A stretch of DNA of 64,000 bases from NCBI GenBank assembly GCA_038380795.1, contig CM076275.1, positions 6,605,001 through 6,669,000 on the forward strand, given 5' to 3'. Position numbers and translations under genes: made by a program. Shown one piece after another: positions 22,708-35,242 of this stretch (within the stretch, counting starts at the first letter, position 1; each line of letters begins with the position of its first letter). The notes under the pieces were generated by a model, which saw nothing but the letters and a program-made list of their open reading frames with translations, was not told the DNA's origin and ran no database searches. The DNA comes from Pyrocephalus nanus (taxonomy: Eukaryota > Chordata > Aves > Passeriformes > Tyrannidae).

Positions 22708-22947
22708 AGTTGAAAGGCATTCCTCCAGCCTACAGACACTGAAATGCAACATGTTCCTGTTGCACATCCATTCCATGAAATGTAGATGTGGGTGCCCTTG
22801 ATCTTTTCCACCAGATCTATTCCAAAACGAGTGTTTGCCTTTTCTTCATGGAGAGTTCTATTCTGGTCTGCAAGGACAACTTTCACTGTTGTAGGCATTT
22901 CAGTCTGGCACAGTTCCTTCATCCAGATCTCTGCCCAAATCCTTGCC
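22708..22947 (-). CDS. Possible internal exon, unrecognised product
   Basis: On the minus strand a pyrimidine-rich acceptor (CTTCCTTTCCCTGCACCAG) is followed by an open segment that ends at CAACT|GTAAGA, a good donor whose TAA is the first in-frame stop. The segment is 240 nt, a multiple of three, so the exon would be phase-symmetric (one base, 79 codons, two bases). The peptide reads as an ordinary soluble domain: an early TRARIWAEIWMKEL stretch, then TTVKVVLADQNRTLHEEKA, then RFGIDLVEKIKGTHIYISW. It has balanced charge and alternating hydrophobics. I do not recognise the family and no neighbouring exon is evident. The opposite strand is also open here (113 codons), which happens both for shadows of real exons and by chance. 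Splice-like signals are common in introns, so a chance pairing is the leading alternative. Confidence 0.25.
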
Positions 22948-24794
22948 CTGGTGCAGGGAAAGGAAGTTTATAAGCAACAGAAAGCTGGGGAGAAGAGATG
23001 GAAAGGTTTTCATTATCAGGGCTGGTCTATACCATTGCAAAGACTTTCTGAAGCTGTTGCTGTGGTATTTGTTCCAGCCATCAAACCCAGAAGGAAATCC
23101 CTAATTGGGTGTAGGATTTCTTTCTAATTTCAGTATATAAAGTGAACATGGTGGCATGATTCAATAGTGAGTGAAGGAGTGTTACTCCTTCCAAACCTCA
23201 ATTTTTATATCTGCATGAATTTATACTCTAAAGAATGTTCCACCAGGATAGCATTTGGTCTCATCACTTCCCATGAAGGATGAGAAAGATTTGCTGTTGG
23301 ATGCAGTTCAGCTTTGGGGCTTTGAGCTAATGCTAGAGTTCTCCTTTTGGGAGAATGTGCTTGCCGTATATCCTGCATTGACTAGACATTATTGATATCT
23401 CCATCTTCCCCCTGCTCCCTCCTTGACTTTTTGGGAAGGTCGTATGCCTGGGATTTACAGCTTTTTTTTGGTGACTGTTGTAGCAAAGATGAATGGGAAG
23501 GGAAGCTCTCATATGTTCCTCTGCCTGGAAACTTTCTCAAGGTTAGGGATCTCAGGTGACTTTTATTGTTACCTTTTCTGACAACAGCCTCTCAGTATGA
23601 AATATAAACTGAACTATAAGAGTAGCAACTAACTGGGGATAGACCTGAAAGGACTGGTATGGACATACAAATTGCTTATTGTTTATAGTATTTGTCTACT
23701 TAAAGCCCACTTCTCTCTTGAGAGCCTGACTTCCTTATAAAAAGAATTGCTACACTGAGAGAAGTTTCCTGTATCATAACAGTGTTATAGAAACATGTTG
23801 TGAAAGCAGTTGCCATGAAATTGAATTACAGGTGTTGTATTCTTCCTTGCTTAAATTGCTGTATTATATCACAGGCCTCATCATTTTGTTTTGAACAAAT
23901 AACTGCAATTTAGTAGGTGCCTAAGACATGATGGTATTAGCAGTCAGGGGTTGTTTAAGGCTTCCTTAATGATGGAAAATTGTTCTTATCCATCTAGTGT
24001 GTGTCGTCTCAGTAAAAATGCATGTGCAGTGAATGGAAAAGGTAAACTATTTCCTCATGGCATCTTTCTCCCAAGTTTGTTTTTATATTTTTCGATGTGT
24101 GAAACAAACCCCTGTAGGTTTTTAGACTACTCAAGGCAATCTGGGCATTCATATGTAACTTGGATACAGCTCTGATACATCAAACTGTGGCACTGGATGT
24201 AGTCAGGTATTTCACTGCATTCACTTTCAATTTGCTGGAATTAAGTTCATGGTTGCTCAACCTAAAACTTCCCAGGTTTTCATGGAATACGGTTCTAAAA
24301 GGTCCTTCAGGAAATTTTAAAAAATGACTCTCAGTGCAGAGAACAATTATTAGTTTAGGCCAGAATTTAAAACCATTTTATCTAGGTTTAGACTCCTAAT
24401 TGCTGCTCTGTGTGTGCACACCACGTGCTCCTTTTTCTCCTGCCCACCTGGTACAGTCACCTTTTCTTGTATGTCCTTAGCAGTTTACTGTGGAGCTTAA
24501 TGTGTGTGAATTGCCACAGTTGGCTTGGAGACACTGTAATTCCAGCAGAAAAGGGATGCTTGCAGGGGTCTTGGACTTGAAAATTAACCTTGCTTCCCCT
24601 ACTACCTATCCAGGTCTATATTATGCTACATAAAGCACTTTATTCTGAAATTCGTAAAGAAAACCTGCTGTATCATAGGGCTTAGAACAAACTTTATTAG
24701 TATCCTCTGTTCCAACCTGTTACCAGTCTAAAGAGTTGTTAAGGTGTTACATATGTGTACTGCTCCAGTTTCACAGATTTCACAGAGAAAATGA
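22948..24794. other. Non-coding spacer
   Basis: No gene recognised. If the exon at 22708-22947 is real, this is its upstream intron, with the acceptor pyrimidine tract at about 22948-22965. Confidence 0.45.
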
Positions 24795-24925
24795 GGCTAG
24801 GAAGGATAGTGAGAGGTCAGTTTGTCCATCCTCTTGCCTGAAGGCAGGACCTGTTCATCCAGGTCTTGCTTTATCCTTGACAGATGGCACACATAACGTG
24901 TCCTTAAAATTCCCCAGCATCCAGA
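24795..24925 (-). mobile_element. Ancient CR1-type LINE 3' fragment, antisense
   Basis: The + strand shows the remembered antisense CR1 3' wording GAAGGATAGTGAGAGGTCAG, then TTGTCCATCCTCTTGCCTGA, then AGGCAGGACCTGTTCATCCA and a following TTATCCTTGACAGATG. The order is right but divergence is high, and boundaries are approximate. Same general age class as the copy at 13.1-13.4 kb. Confidence 0.5.
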
Positions 24926-25060
24926 TTTGCTTACTTGCTTTGAAGTGTCATTTGTGGAAAGGCAATTAAATCTGCCTGAATGGTCTTATTTTGCCCATGT
25001 TCCATTAGCAATTAGGATCAGTTTTCTTGCTTGTTTTCATTTGATTGGTTCCTTTTTGCT
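24926..25060. other. Spacer
   Basis: Nothing recognised. Confidence 0.4.
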
Positions 25061-25088
25061 TGGTTGGTTGGTTGGTTGGGGTTTTTTT
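25061..25088 (+). repeat. (TTGG)n microsatellite with T run
   Basis: Five TTGG/GGTT units followed by GGGG and T8. Confidence 0.88.
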
Positions 25089-25267
25089 TACAAGCTTTTT
25101 ATGTGGTTTTATTTTGTTTTATTTTCCCCTCTCCTGGTTTGAAATGTGATTTTTTCAACATTTGCTTTTATTCAGTGTATGTGTCAGGCCTCTGATGCCC
25201 TGCCCACTTGACTGGAGGTATTGTGAAAATCCCCTTATTTCAGAAATTTTAATTTCATGGCAATCTT

Positions 25268-25310
25268 TAAGAAAAGGAAAAACAAAAAAAAAGAAAACAA
25301 AAAAAACCAA
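25268..25310 (+). repeat. A-rich low-complexity tract
   Basis: Runs of A interrupted by single G or C (AACAAAAAAAAAG type). It may be an old retroposon tail, but no body precedes it. Confidence 0.8.
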
Positions 25311-28300
25311 GCAACCAGGGGGCAATTTTTGGAGTGAATTCTTTTGAATGCATATTTTTTGCTGATAAACCTTACATCAGTGCTTTTGCTAAATCCTTTC
25401 CTCTTGTCATGTGAAGTGTGATATGCGGAAACAAAACTGCTTCACAAACTTCTGTGAAAAATTAATGTGTACTGTAATTTAGAAGATGGATCACTGAAGG
25501 GCATTTAAATGTTATGGTTTTGTTTTCTGCAAATTTTATTTTAAGAGAAACCAAATACCTAGTAAGGACTGTTTCAGACATTTCAACAAAGTGCTGCTGG
25601 TACTAAAAGAAATAAGAGAGCAGAAATGAGGGGCATAGACTGCACAGCCTAATGAGGGGACATAAGCCTAATGATGCAAAATTGCAAATTGCACAAATTA
25701 CAAAGCTCTGTCCCTTGCATCCAACTCTGCTTTTAGCACTCTCCAGAGCTGCAATGTTAGAGCAGGATTCAGTTGTGCTGGCAGTGTAATGTGTCTGGTG
25801 CCAGTCACAGCATCCACAAAGCCTCTGTCTGACTCCAGCCAGTGGTGGCACAGGATGAGTTGGTACCATGTGCTGATATAAAACTTTTCAGGCTCTGGAC
25901 TTTGCTGCTGGATGAAGTTGCTGTGGGGAACAGAGGGAATAGACTTGTGGGATGATGGGGTAAGAAGTGGTGTGGTGTAATCCCAGAGGTTCCCTTGCCC
26001 AGCAGCTTCGTGACTCTCCACTGTTGGAGTCAAACTGGTGTGTGAGTGATGGTACAGCCTCAACGTCCCAGTATGGGAGGGAGATGCTGTCTGGGCTCCT
26101 GCCTGCAGCCAGGGAAGCATTTAGAGCAGCTGCTGCACTGCAGGGTAAATGTCCTAACCTTGGTAAAGTGGTGTTTGGTGGGACAGAAAACCCAGAGCCC
26201 AGGGGTTGGAGATATCGGAAAGGTAAAAATGCAGTTTTACAGAGGAGTGTTTACTTTCTTACTCCCTGTTCTTCCTGACCCGTACAAGTTGCCAACTGTG
26301 GTGTCAAGCTGATAAAATTTTAACACAGCTCTAGCCAGGGCAATGAACTACAGCAAAAAAACTGAAGAATGTTTGGGTTTTTTCCTTGGCTTTTGTGAAG
26401 AATTCAAGCGAAAGTGTAAAAATGTATTTTTCTCACTGATGCCACTTTCTATTCCTAAAATTCATCCATATGAGCATGGCTGTCTTACCTTTAGATGCTG
26501 ATTATTCCTTCTTCAGTTGTAGAGGTCAAGGATGAAACACAGCCTTAGCTTTGGTTCTATCAATTTTGCCAATAGTGAGATACCTGATAGTCTTATGCAG
26601 CTTGTGTACCTTGGAGATGGGATAACCAGATATTTCTTTTGCTGATGGCTGACTGTTCATCTGAGTAAACTGGGATAATTCAGGGGAAGTGTTAGGTTTC
26701 TTTTTCCTTTCGAAAAGAACAAAGCATTTTGCATTAAATGCAAAAATCATTTGAGATAAGTGATGAGATTACTCAATCAAAGCAGAATAAAAACTGGGAG
26801 AGATGTTATTCATTGTTTTATTTTTTTCAGGCTACTGACATGATGTGAGAGTTGCTAATGCAGTACGAAGTACAAATGATATGCAAAATTCCCTGATATC
26901 TACCTGGGAATTCTCATTCCATCAGCAACTTCAGTGTTATCATAAATGAGACAGCTTGAAAGGCACTTGTTGAGTTTTGTATTGCATGCAAAAGTCATTT
27001 ACACTTCAAATGAACTGGCCTAGATTATTTTTGATTTTTTTTTTTCCTGCACAGCTTTCATAAGCAATGGAACAATGCTGAATTACTGCCCTGTAACGTT
27101 TAACAATTCAAGAATCTCAGGGTGAGGAGACACATGACAAATGAGCAGCCTGGTGCAAGCTGCTTAGCAGCTGGGATTGTAAAACCTGAGTTTCAGCGAG
27201 TCAGACTGGGATGTCTGATCACCTTTGAAAATTGACAAATGTTCAGATTTTAATCGTAATCTGTTTTCATGTTTCAATAACAGCTGGTACCTCAGAGCTC
27301 AGGGTGTGAATATCTGTGGAATGTGTGTGTTTGTCTTGTGGGACCCCAAGGCTCAACCCCAGCAGCCACTTTCTACCTAGGGGGGCATTGAGGAAGGATC
27401 AGGAAGGACGGAGGAGGACAGGTCTCCTTCATGGGCTCTTGAGAGCACTGTAGTCATTCTCACACACGGGGATATGGATGCAGTCACATCCAGTGATTGC
27501 TTTGGACACCATACAATGTTCCTGAGATTGTATTACTTAATATTTTCAGGTCAGGTTGCCTGAAGCAATGAGGGAGCTGGGCTTCCCTCCATCATGGTGG
27601 TGCTCTCTTTAGCAGGAGCTGAAGGGCAGGAGTTGGATGGCATGAGGTGTGCTGGCCCTTCCCAGGTACCAGTGGTCTTTGTCACAGTCTTCCTCAATAG
27701 TGTGCTGAAGAGGGTTCAGACAAACACTGTCACAGCAATCATACTGGGAGGAAGCTGCCACGCCTCCAGTTTGAATGCTCAGAGGCCATGAACTCTGAGC
27801 AAAGTAGAGAGGGAGGATGAGTTTGGTCTTCATGCAGGAGGTGAAAGAAAGCTAATGGGGTCTCTCCAAAGCTACAGGGCTCAATTCTCAGCTGTTGTGA
27901 ACTGGTGCAGTTCAGTATAACTAAGGCTGAGGATCTGTCCACGTGACTTTATCTGTGCAGTGTACAGTGATTAAGTCCACATGCACTACAAGGTGATGGG
28001 GGCCGTAAGGATGAAGCAGGAATGTTCCTAAAAGCCTTCTAATCTACAGTTTGTTCAATCCCAGCCATTTATCTCCCCATCGCCACTCCAGTATCTCTGT
28101 ATTAATTTGGAGGGCTCTCCATGCTGAATATGATGAATGTACAGAAGTCCAAAAAGGCCTGGAATGCTCGTGGCTGCTGTGTTAAAAATAATTACACAAT
28201 GTTTCTAGCTCAGCTGCAATCCTGGAAAGCATGAGAACAGCCTGGGATGTATGTTTATGGTGTAAGGAGAGGTCAGTGGAAGGTATATGCTCACAAACTA

Positions 28301-28764
28301 ATTGGACTTCTGGGATTCTGTTTTAAGGAGTGCCTTCATATAAAACAATGTACATACCCAGGATATGCTGCTCAGTTGTTTCCTAAACTGACAGTTGATT
28401 TAAGATAAGAGATGTTTTTATTTCACTGAAGCCCTTTTTCTCTGAGTCCAAAAAAAGCCTGAAAACTATTATCTCATGGAAAAATTACCTTGGGGTATGC
28501 ATGTGAAAAAGGTGATGTGTTCTGCAGTGCTGGCAGGGTCACCCTGCATGCCTCAGTCTCCTTTCTGAATGTTGTTTATGAAGGAGAAAAACTGGCTTGA
28601 AATGCAAAGGATGTGAGCGGCTGTGGGTTTTATCTAACACTGTACAAAGTGGCCCATCGTGAATTGAGTGAGGTGTTGCTACCTGGGGGAGGCACTTCAT
28701 CCTCCCTGTGTGGCTGGAATGATATAAATGTTATGTGTTGACTTTTAATGAATATTCATCAGCT
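25311..28764. other. Non-coding spacer with open minus-strand segment
   Basis: No gene called. Between about 25603 and 26120 the minus strand has two overlapping open frames (140 and 88 codons) with coding-like dipeptide texture but no consistent frame choice, no domain and only a poor acceptor (GGAGCCCAG). I leave this as unassigned. The rest shows no recognised repeat. Confidence 0.4.
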
Positions 28765-28790
28765 CTGTGTGTGTATGTGTGTGTTTGTGT
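28765..28790 (+). repeat. (TG)n microsatellite, interrupted
   Basis: About twelve TG units with TATG and TTTG interruptions. Confidence 0.88.
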
Positions 28791-31191
28791 AGGGCTTTAT
28801 AGCCTGTCACTGCAGCCTTATCTTGGGCATTAGGGAGAGAAGGCAGCTCCTGTGTTTGGTGTCTGATGTTAGCAGGGTAAAATACCTCACCCTGTGAGCC
28901 TGGAAGGGCCAAGGCTTGTGGGTATTGAAAGGGAGCCCTGCATTGCTCAGAGAATACCAAACAGGGAGCGCCCAAGGACAAACAAACATAGGAAAATAAA
29001 AAAGAATACTGAGTAGGCAGTAAATATTGTACTTCAGAGGCTTGTCTTCTCATCCCATAAATTTATGGCCTCAGTGCCTGCACTTTCCATCTCACATCAC
29101 TGTTGTTCTGGACCTGCCTAGGTGATTGTGTCCTGACCTTTTTTATTGTTTATAATACTTGCATTCCAGGATAGTTCTAATATTGTTGCGAGGCAAAACC
29201 CCCAGAGTTGCTTCTTTTTTCCCCCTCTGATGGTGTTACTCATTCCTGGTGCTCTAATGGTTTCTACTTGCCTCTGAAAGGCCCTTTGTGCTTCCAAGTG
29301 CCCTTCCAGAAACACCTGGAGCCTCTGTCATTGAGATGTCTGGAGACATTTGGGTCCTGTCATCTTGGGCAATGTTTTGGGAGCCAAGTGGTGACCCAGT
29401 GTGGGTCCTGCTGCTGCTCTCTTGACTTAACTGTTTAAGATTTAATATTCTAGCCTAAATTACTTGCAGGGGCCCTGTACAGTGAGTGGGCAGGGGTGGT
29501 TGCAGGTTCTGTGTCTGCTGAACACTGTCTCTCTTCTCACTTTTGGGTAGGACAGAAGTACTGGTTGTAATACTGCAACTGGGGAAGCAACTCCAACACC
29601 AAGGGGTCCCTACTCGCCCCTTCCAGGCTTTACCTTTTCTAACACAAAGTATGGGGCAAAATAGAGATTAAATTTAAACCTGAAAGTTCATCTGGTAACA
29701 AGATCGCTGAGCTGAGTATTCCCGGAGCCCTGGGTGATGCAGTGTTACAGTATCCTTGCTGCTGAGTGGGAGGTGCTGGGGTGAAGAAAGGAAGAATATA
29801 AAGCCAATGCCTCCATAAAGCAGTTACTGAGGTGGAGGGGCCAGATTTGTCTTGTCATATTTGGCCTGTTTATTGCAATAGGTTTTGCCTGTGACATTGT
29901 TTGCAGGGTAACTTCGCATTCCAGCTGATTACACCCTTTCTTTTTCTAATACCTTGAGTTTGGATACAAATGTGCTTATTACCTTTTTTTTTTTTTTCTT
30001 ATTCTTTGGATTAACAGCAAATCACTGTTTCTTTGTTAGGTGACAGAGAAGGTTTTAATTTTCCATGCTGAAAAAACACCCAGCAGCAGTTTAAATGAAA
30101 AATCTGTTTTGTAAGAAAAACAGAACAAAACAAAAATTACCAATAGCTAAAAAGTATTCTAAGCATCTGTTGTTTAACTGTATCCATGTTGCAATTAACA
30201 ACAAACCATAATAACATATCAGAATTCAACTCCATTACTTTTATTTCCTTTTTTTTTTAATGTTACTTTGTTATTCTTTCAAGTGGGTTTTGCAAAAGTA
30301 CAAAAGACAGAAACAATAGTTAAGAAATGAATAGGCAAGTATATAAGTTGATTATAGGACTTTGTGAAGTCTATCAGAGCTGTATGATTATTTTTAAAGT
30401 AAACAAATTGATTCAAAATTATAACACTTCCAAGAAAAAGGCATATGAGCACTGATTAGGCTCGCACCTGTTCATCCACTAAAGCTGAATTGCTCTTGGT
30501 TTTGTGTTTGAATTTTCCGTATCTCACTCCTGTCCTGCTGTTCAGTTTGGGATCTGTGTATTATTGTTTTCTTATTTCCTGCTTGCACGTGGCTGTAGAG
30601 ACCCAGAGGTGTTGCCCCATATGCAGACATGTGCTCTGGGAGCTATTACAGTTCAATATCATACCAGTGCCTGAGTTTAGGCTTAAACCTGTTTTAATTC
30701 AGTATAAACTGGCCTAAGGTAAACTGGCTTAATTGAATGATAGAGACAGCTCCTCAGGTGCATTCCCAGACCCTGCTGTGGAAGGGCATCATTGCAAGCT
30801 CATGGATCTGACTCATCTCTTAAGTGCCCACAGAGCCTCTGGCAGTAATTTAGCTAATTAGTTTAAATATAACACCTGAACTTGGATGAACTCCTGTGTG
30901 CAGGTGAAATCTGGGGCTCCCAGGTTTCTGCACTGCCTGCTGACATCAGTGTGTGCATGGCCTGACTGACTGTACCTTTTCTAATTTGTGAAGCAGAATA
31001 GGAGGAGACTCATTCTGTGTCTTCCACTTGCAGACAGTTAATTGAATAGTTCAATCAATTATTGCTTACACATATCTGCAGAAATATCCTCTCCACATAG
31101 ATGATGTATCATATGGAGACAAAGTGGTGTTGTGGTTTATGTTGATCATTTGCTGCTGTCGAGGCATTTTAATTTCTTTGGGTTTTACTTT
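28791..31191. other. Non-coding spacer
   Basis: No gene recognised. Contains a T14 tract at 29984-29997 and AT-rich sequence at 30000-30430. Frames are short. Confidence 0.5.
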
Positions 31192-31214
31192 TTGTGTGTG
31201 TTTGTGTGTGTGTG
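31192..31214 (+). repeat. (TG)n microsatellite
   Basis: Alternating TG with one TTTG interruption. A short ACACACAC-type stretch follows around 31240. Confidence 0.88.
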
Positions 31215-34200
31215 GTGGCAAGATGACACATCAGGTATACACACACATCTCTGTGTTCCACAGTATCAAGTGTAAGGTCTGTTTATAAATGGAGCTAATG
31301 AAATTGGGGACCGTGTGGCCTCAAACCATTTACAATAATGGCATGAGCAATCTCACTCCATTACGTTTGAGTGGAAGCAGTTCATGCTAAAGTGCTGGTT
31401 CCCTGAGGAGCCAGGGAGCCCTGATTGAATCTTACTTGCAAAATGGCCAGTGAAGATAAGTTTGTTGCAGGGCAGATGACAGCTCTGACTCAACAGAAAC
31501 CGCAGTGCTCAGGGGAAGGGCTGCCTTGAGCCTGTTAATGGACTTTCCTTTCGGTTTCTTTCACTGCTGTCTTGCAAGTTTTGCTGCAAAGGCATCTGCC
31601 CTGTGTTCATGTTTCCTGGAGGCACTGAGGTGCAGCACCCGCCTGTGGTGCCAGTAGGGTCGTGCTGGGTGATGTTGCTCTGTTTTGTTCTTGGGTGCAA
31701 TGGCTTTGGGCTTTTGTCCTTCCAGCCATATGGATCAGAGCAAATAGTTCCATCAGGAGGGTGGTTTTCTAGCATTAAAAACTCTGTCCTGTCTTCTGGC
31801 TTACTTTTATCAGAAGACTAATTTAAATCAGTGGGAATTTTCTTGAGTGCTGTGAGGCACCATGAGGTCCTTCTAGCAAGGGCGTGGACAGACCATTAAG
31901 CGAGTGTCCCTCTCTTTTTATCCTACTGTAATGTGTTTCAAAATACAGAAGTTGTTGGGAGACACTGAACAAATGGGTTTTGACACAGGTTGAGCTGATG
32001 TGTGCTTTGCTTCAATCTGTCTGCCTGGAGCGGTGCCCATCGCTGGCGGGTGCGTTATTTCTGCGAGGAGACAAACCATCACCTCGTGAGTGCTTGACAA
32101 GGAGCACTTATTTTCTCACCACCGCTGGTCAGTTAGTATCAGGATGATAAGCCTGAAAATACAGCATGCTCCTGACCCCTGTTCAAGATTCACCGTGGAT
32201 TCTGAGCTTCCTTTCTGTTCCTGCAGAAAAACCTCTTAGCGACTCTTTCAGCACCAACCACCAGCATAACACATCCCTGTTCTTGCAGAGGAATATTGAA
32301 ATTGCTCCCAACAAAGACCTGTAATATTTGAATATAAATACATCTGACAAAAGTTACAATGGCTTGCATATCAGGACAGGGCAGTACTTGAGAATAATCA
32401 CGAAGACTTGACTGAAGATGCAGCACTCACAGTTCAGTAGAATACTACAGAAATGGGCTTGCAGGGTACTGGTCTGCATCGAGAGGAAACAGGACTTCTG
32501 CAAGACAAATAACCATTCCCAAATGCTTATCTAGCAAAAACACATTGAACAAAATAAACTTTACTCTTTCCAGTGAACATTTCATGCTGATGAGAAAACT
32601 TGGAGGCATCTTCAGTGATGGAAAATAACTGGGGAGAGAGAAATTTGGGAGGGAGAGAGGAGTTGGAGATGCAAATACAGAAGAGAGGCAAAACAGCTGC
32701 AGCTTCTTCCAGCATCCCTCCACCCCTCTTCCATCCCTGTGGGGTTGTGGACAAGGACATGATGTGGGAAGCAGCCGAATGGAGCAGCAAGGTTTGTCTG
32801 CTGGACCTGCATCCCATGGACACAGTGGATAATCCTGCTCTGTCTCATCACTCTGGTTGCTAACTTTGTATTTTCTGTAGTGACATTGTGCAAGGCAGGT
32901 TCAGCCTTCAGAGAAGCTCTGGCTGTTGTTATACATGATCTCCAAAAACAACCCTGTGCTCACCCAAGCTCAATCTGAGACTACCTTTTATGTGCAGCTT
33001 TTCCCAGCCTTCCCACAGTTTTACAGGCATGTAATAATTTTACCAAAAGAAACATTGCAAATCCAAGGAATTCAGAGTTAAGCTTAAGGACAACATAAAC
33101 CTCAATTTTGCTGTACTGCTCTATCATACTGGGGAATTAATTTATCAGAGGTGAAGAGGAGGTAGGTGCTCCTCTCTCCCACATAGCTTAGAAATGTATG
33201 CGTGCATGTAATGGTACATCTCAATCTCCTGGAATTGGAGCATGATGGGATTTTTTGAGAATACTGAAGGACTCCCATTCCAGTGAATTTTATTGGAAGT
33301 GTTGTGTGAGCAATGTCCAACAAACGTGGTTTGCAGAGCCTTGTGTTTCATTGTCAAGCTTGATGCTTTCAGCCCTTTGCAAGTTTGGGAAGGGAGGAGG
33401 AGCACTTGGAAAGACTTTTGGTATTCTGAGTGTAGGGGATGTAGGTTATTGGTTCAGTTGGCCTGGCACACTCACTGGGATAAAACCAAAAATCAGGATG
33501 GCACGTGTCACATGTTGATGTATGGGCACTATCTCTTTTGTTTGGCATTGGAAAAATGTGATGGTTTTAGTGCGTAATTGCAAGTTATCTCATGCTTTTC
33601 TAATTACCTTTGCCAGATAAAATGCAGTTAAATTCAGTGAAGTGCAGTATTTGTCAAGGTGCTGGGTAGTTGATTCATTAATCACAGCTGTGATGAGGTG
33701 TTAATTTCTCTTCTCAGTTTGTTTCCAGTTTAGTTTCTTTTGCCTTTGAAGATGTGAGGCTTCTGGTTTAGGGGGTCACTTGGTATTCCTGTCTTGTGAG
33801 AGGCATGGCAAAATCTTGGGTAATAGGAAGGTTCTTGAAGCTGTGATTCACCCTCTCAGATCATATTAGGATTTGGACTTCACTTGTGTTAAGGACAATA
33901 ATTATGCATCAAATAGATTTCTGAACTATTTCTAAGTTTGATATGGCTTGGATCTGAGTTCTTGGTTCAAACCTGTTTGAACTAATAAGTTTGAATTATT
34001 AATAACTTTTTACTTATAACTTTTAAAGAGATGGAAATATAATCCAGTATCCCTATAACCTGCTACTGTCGGTTTGAAAATTTGTAGTATTTAGCACACC
34101 ATGACATTGAAAGAGCTTGGGAATTAGGACTGAAAAATTTAGTCTTTCCATGTTCTTTCTCTTGGCTGGGAAGGTAATTTCCCCCCTAAACCCCCATGAA

Positions 34201-34783
34201 TTTAAATATTAAGCCTAGAACAGATCCCTAGGCTTTCACCTTTTCTGTTTGTGTGAGGGCTTCATTTTGACCTGATGAAACAAGCCTAAATCAGGGCAGC
34301 AGTTTCCCATCACTGTCTTCCAGGTGGACTCACCTTTCAGGCTGTCCATCGCGTTTTGTGATTTCCTCCCATTTCACACTGCTGGTTTTCCGATCTTCCC
34401 TCTGTCTTTCCATTGCAACCATCTACTTTATTTTAATCTTCTTGACAGACCTTCTTATCTGTTCTTGCCAAGCTCCATTTAACCCAGCCTGCCTTGAGCA
34501 GATTTGTCTTTTTGCCTTCCAATTTCTCTACAGGACACACCATGAGCAGTAACCACTCTCCCATCAGAATGTAATTTTTTGATAATTTTAGACTCTTGCA
34601 TTTAGGGTTTGTGTTCTTCTGGAAATATGAAACCTGGACCTGACCATGGGTGGAAAGAACTGTTGTTTCTCAGTATTCCACTCTTCCTCCAGTCCTGGCC
34701 TCTGCCAGTCTGAGACCTCCTCCTTTCCCTCTCTAGTAAAAAAAGCACAACCCAAAACCAAACCAAACAAACAACAACCCCTT
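31215..34783. other. Non-coding spacer
   Basis: No gene or interspersed repeat recognised. Several overlapping 75-98 codon frames around 32.4-33.6 kb occupy five of six frames and carry no domain, which is the pattern of chance openness in a GC-richer patch. Confidence 0.5.
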
Positions 34784-34827
34784 CCCCCCCCCCCCCCCCC
34801 CCCCCCCGCCAAAAAAAAAAAAAAAAA
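34784..34827 (+). repeat. C24-GCC-A17 homopolymer pair
   Basis: Twenty-four C (34784-34807), then GCC, then seventeen A (34811-34827). The opposite strand has a G24 run capable of quadruplex folding. Lengths in this tract are error-prone in sequencing and assembly. The polyglycine and polyproline frames crossing it are artefacts of the tract. Confidence 0.92.
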
Positions 34828-35214
34828 TGTGCCTTGTGCCTCTCTTGTTTCAAAGACCAAGCTGGCCACTGGCTCCTTGTGAGTGGTAGAAAATGATTTT
34901 GTAGAAGTGAATTATTGCTGGGATGGTAGCCAGGAGCCTCTGTCTGAAGCCTCTTTTTTTGAGCATGTGAAGATTTATGGACAGCTCTAGCAAGTGCTGA
35001 GCACGCTGTTGTGTGTTGGGCCAGCTCACTGCACTGCACATGGAAGCATCTGAGCTTAAGGTCTTTTTTAGCAACTGAAAGGGATTTCTTGAGGAGCCTG
35101 AACTGGTCAAAATGTTGGGGCTTTTTTTTTTGCTTATTTTTGGGGGGCGCTTAAGCATCCCAAAATGTCATATACTGAAAAGGATGTGTGAAACTAGAGC
35201 AGTACAATTTTCAT
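34828..35214. other. Spacer
   Basis: Nothing recognised. Confidence 0.45.
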
Positions 35215-35242
35215 TCTCTCTCTCTCTTTTTTTTTTTTTTTT
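35215..35242 (+). repeat. (TC)n followed by poly-T
   Basis: Six TC units followed by about fifteen T. Confidence 0.9.

Noticed and set aside
34602..35039. Minus-strand frame of 145 codons with polyglycine and polyphenylalanine
   Set aside because: Created by reading through the C24/A17 homopolymers.
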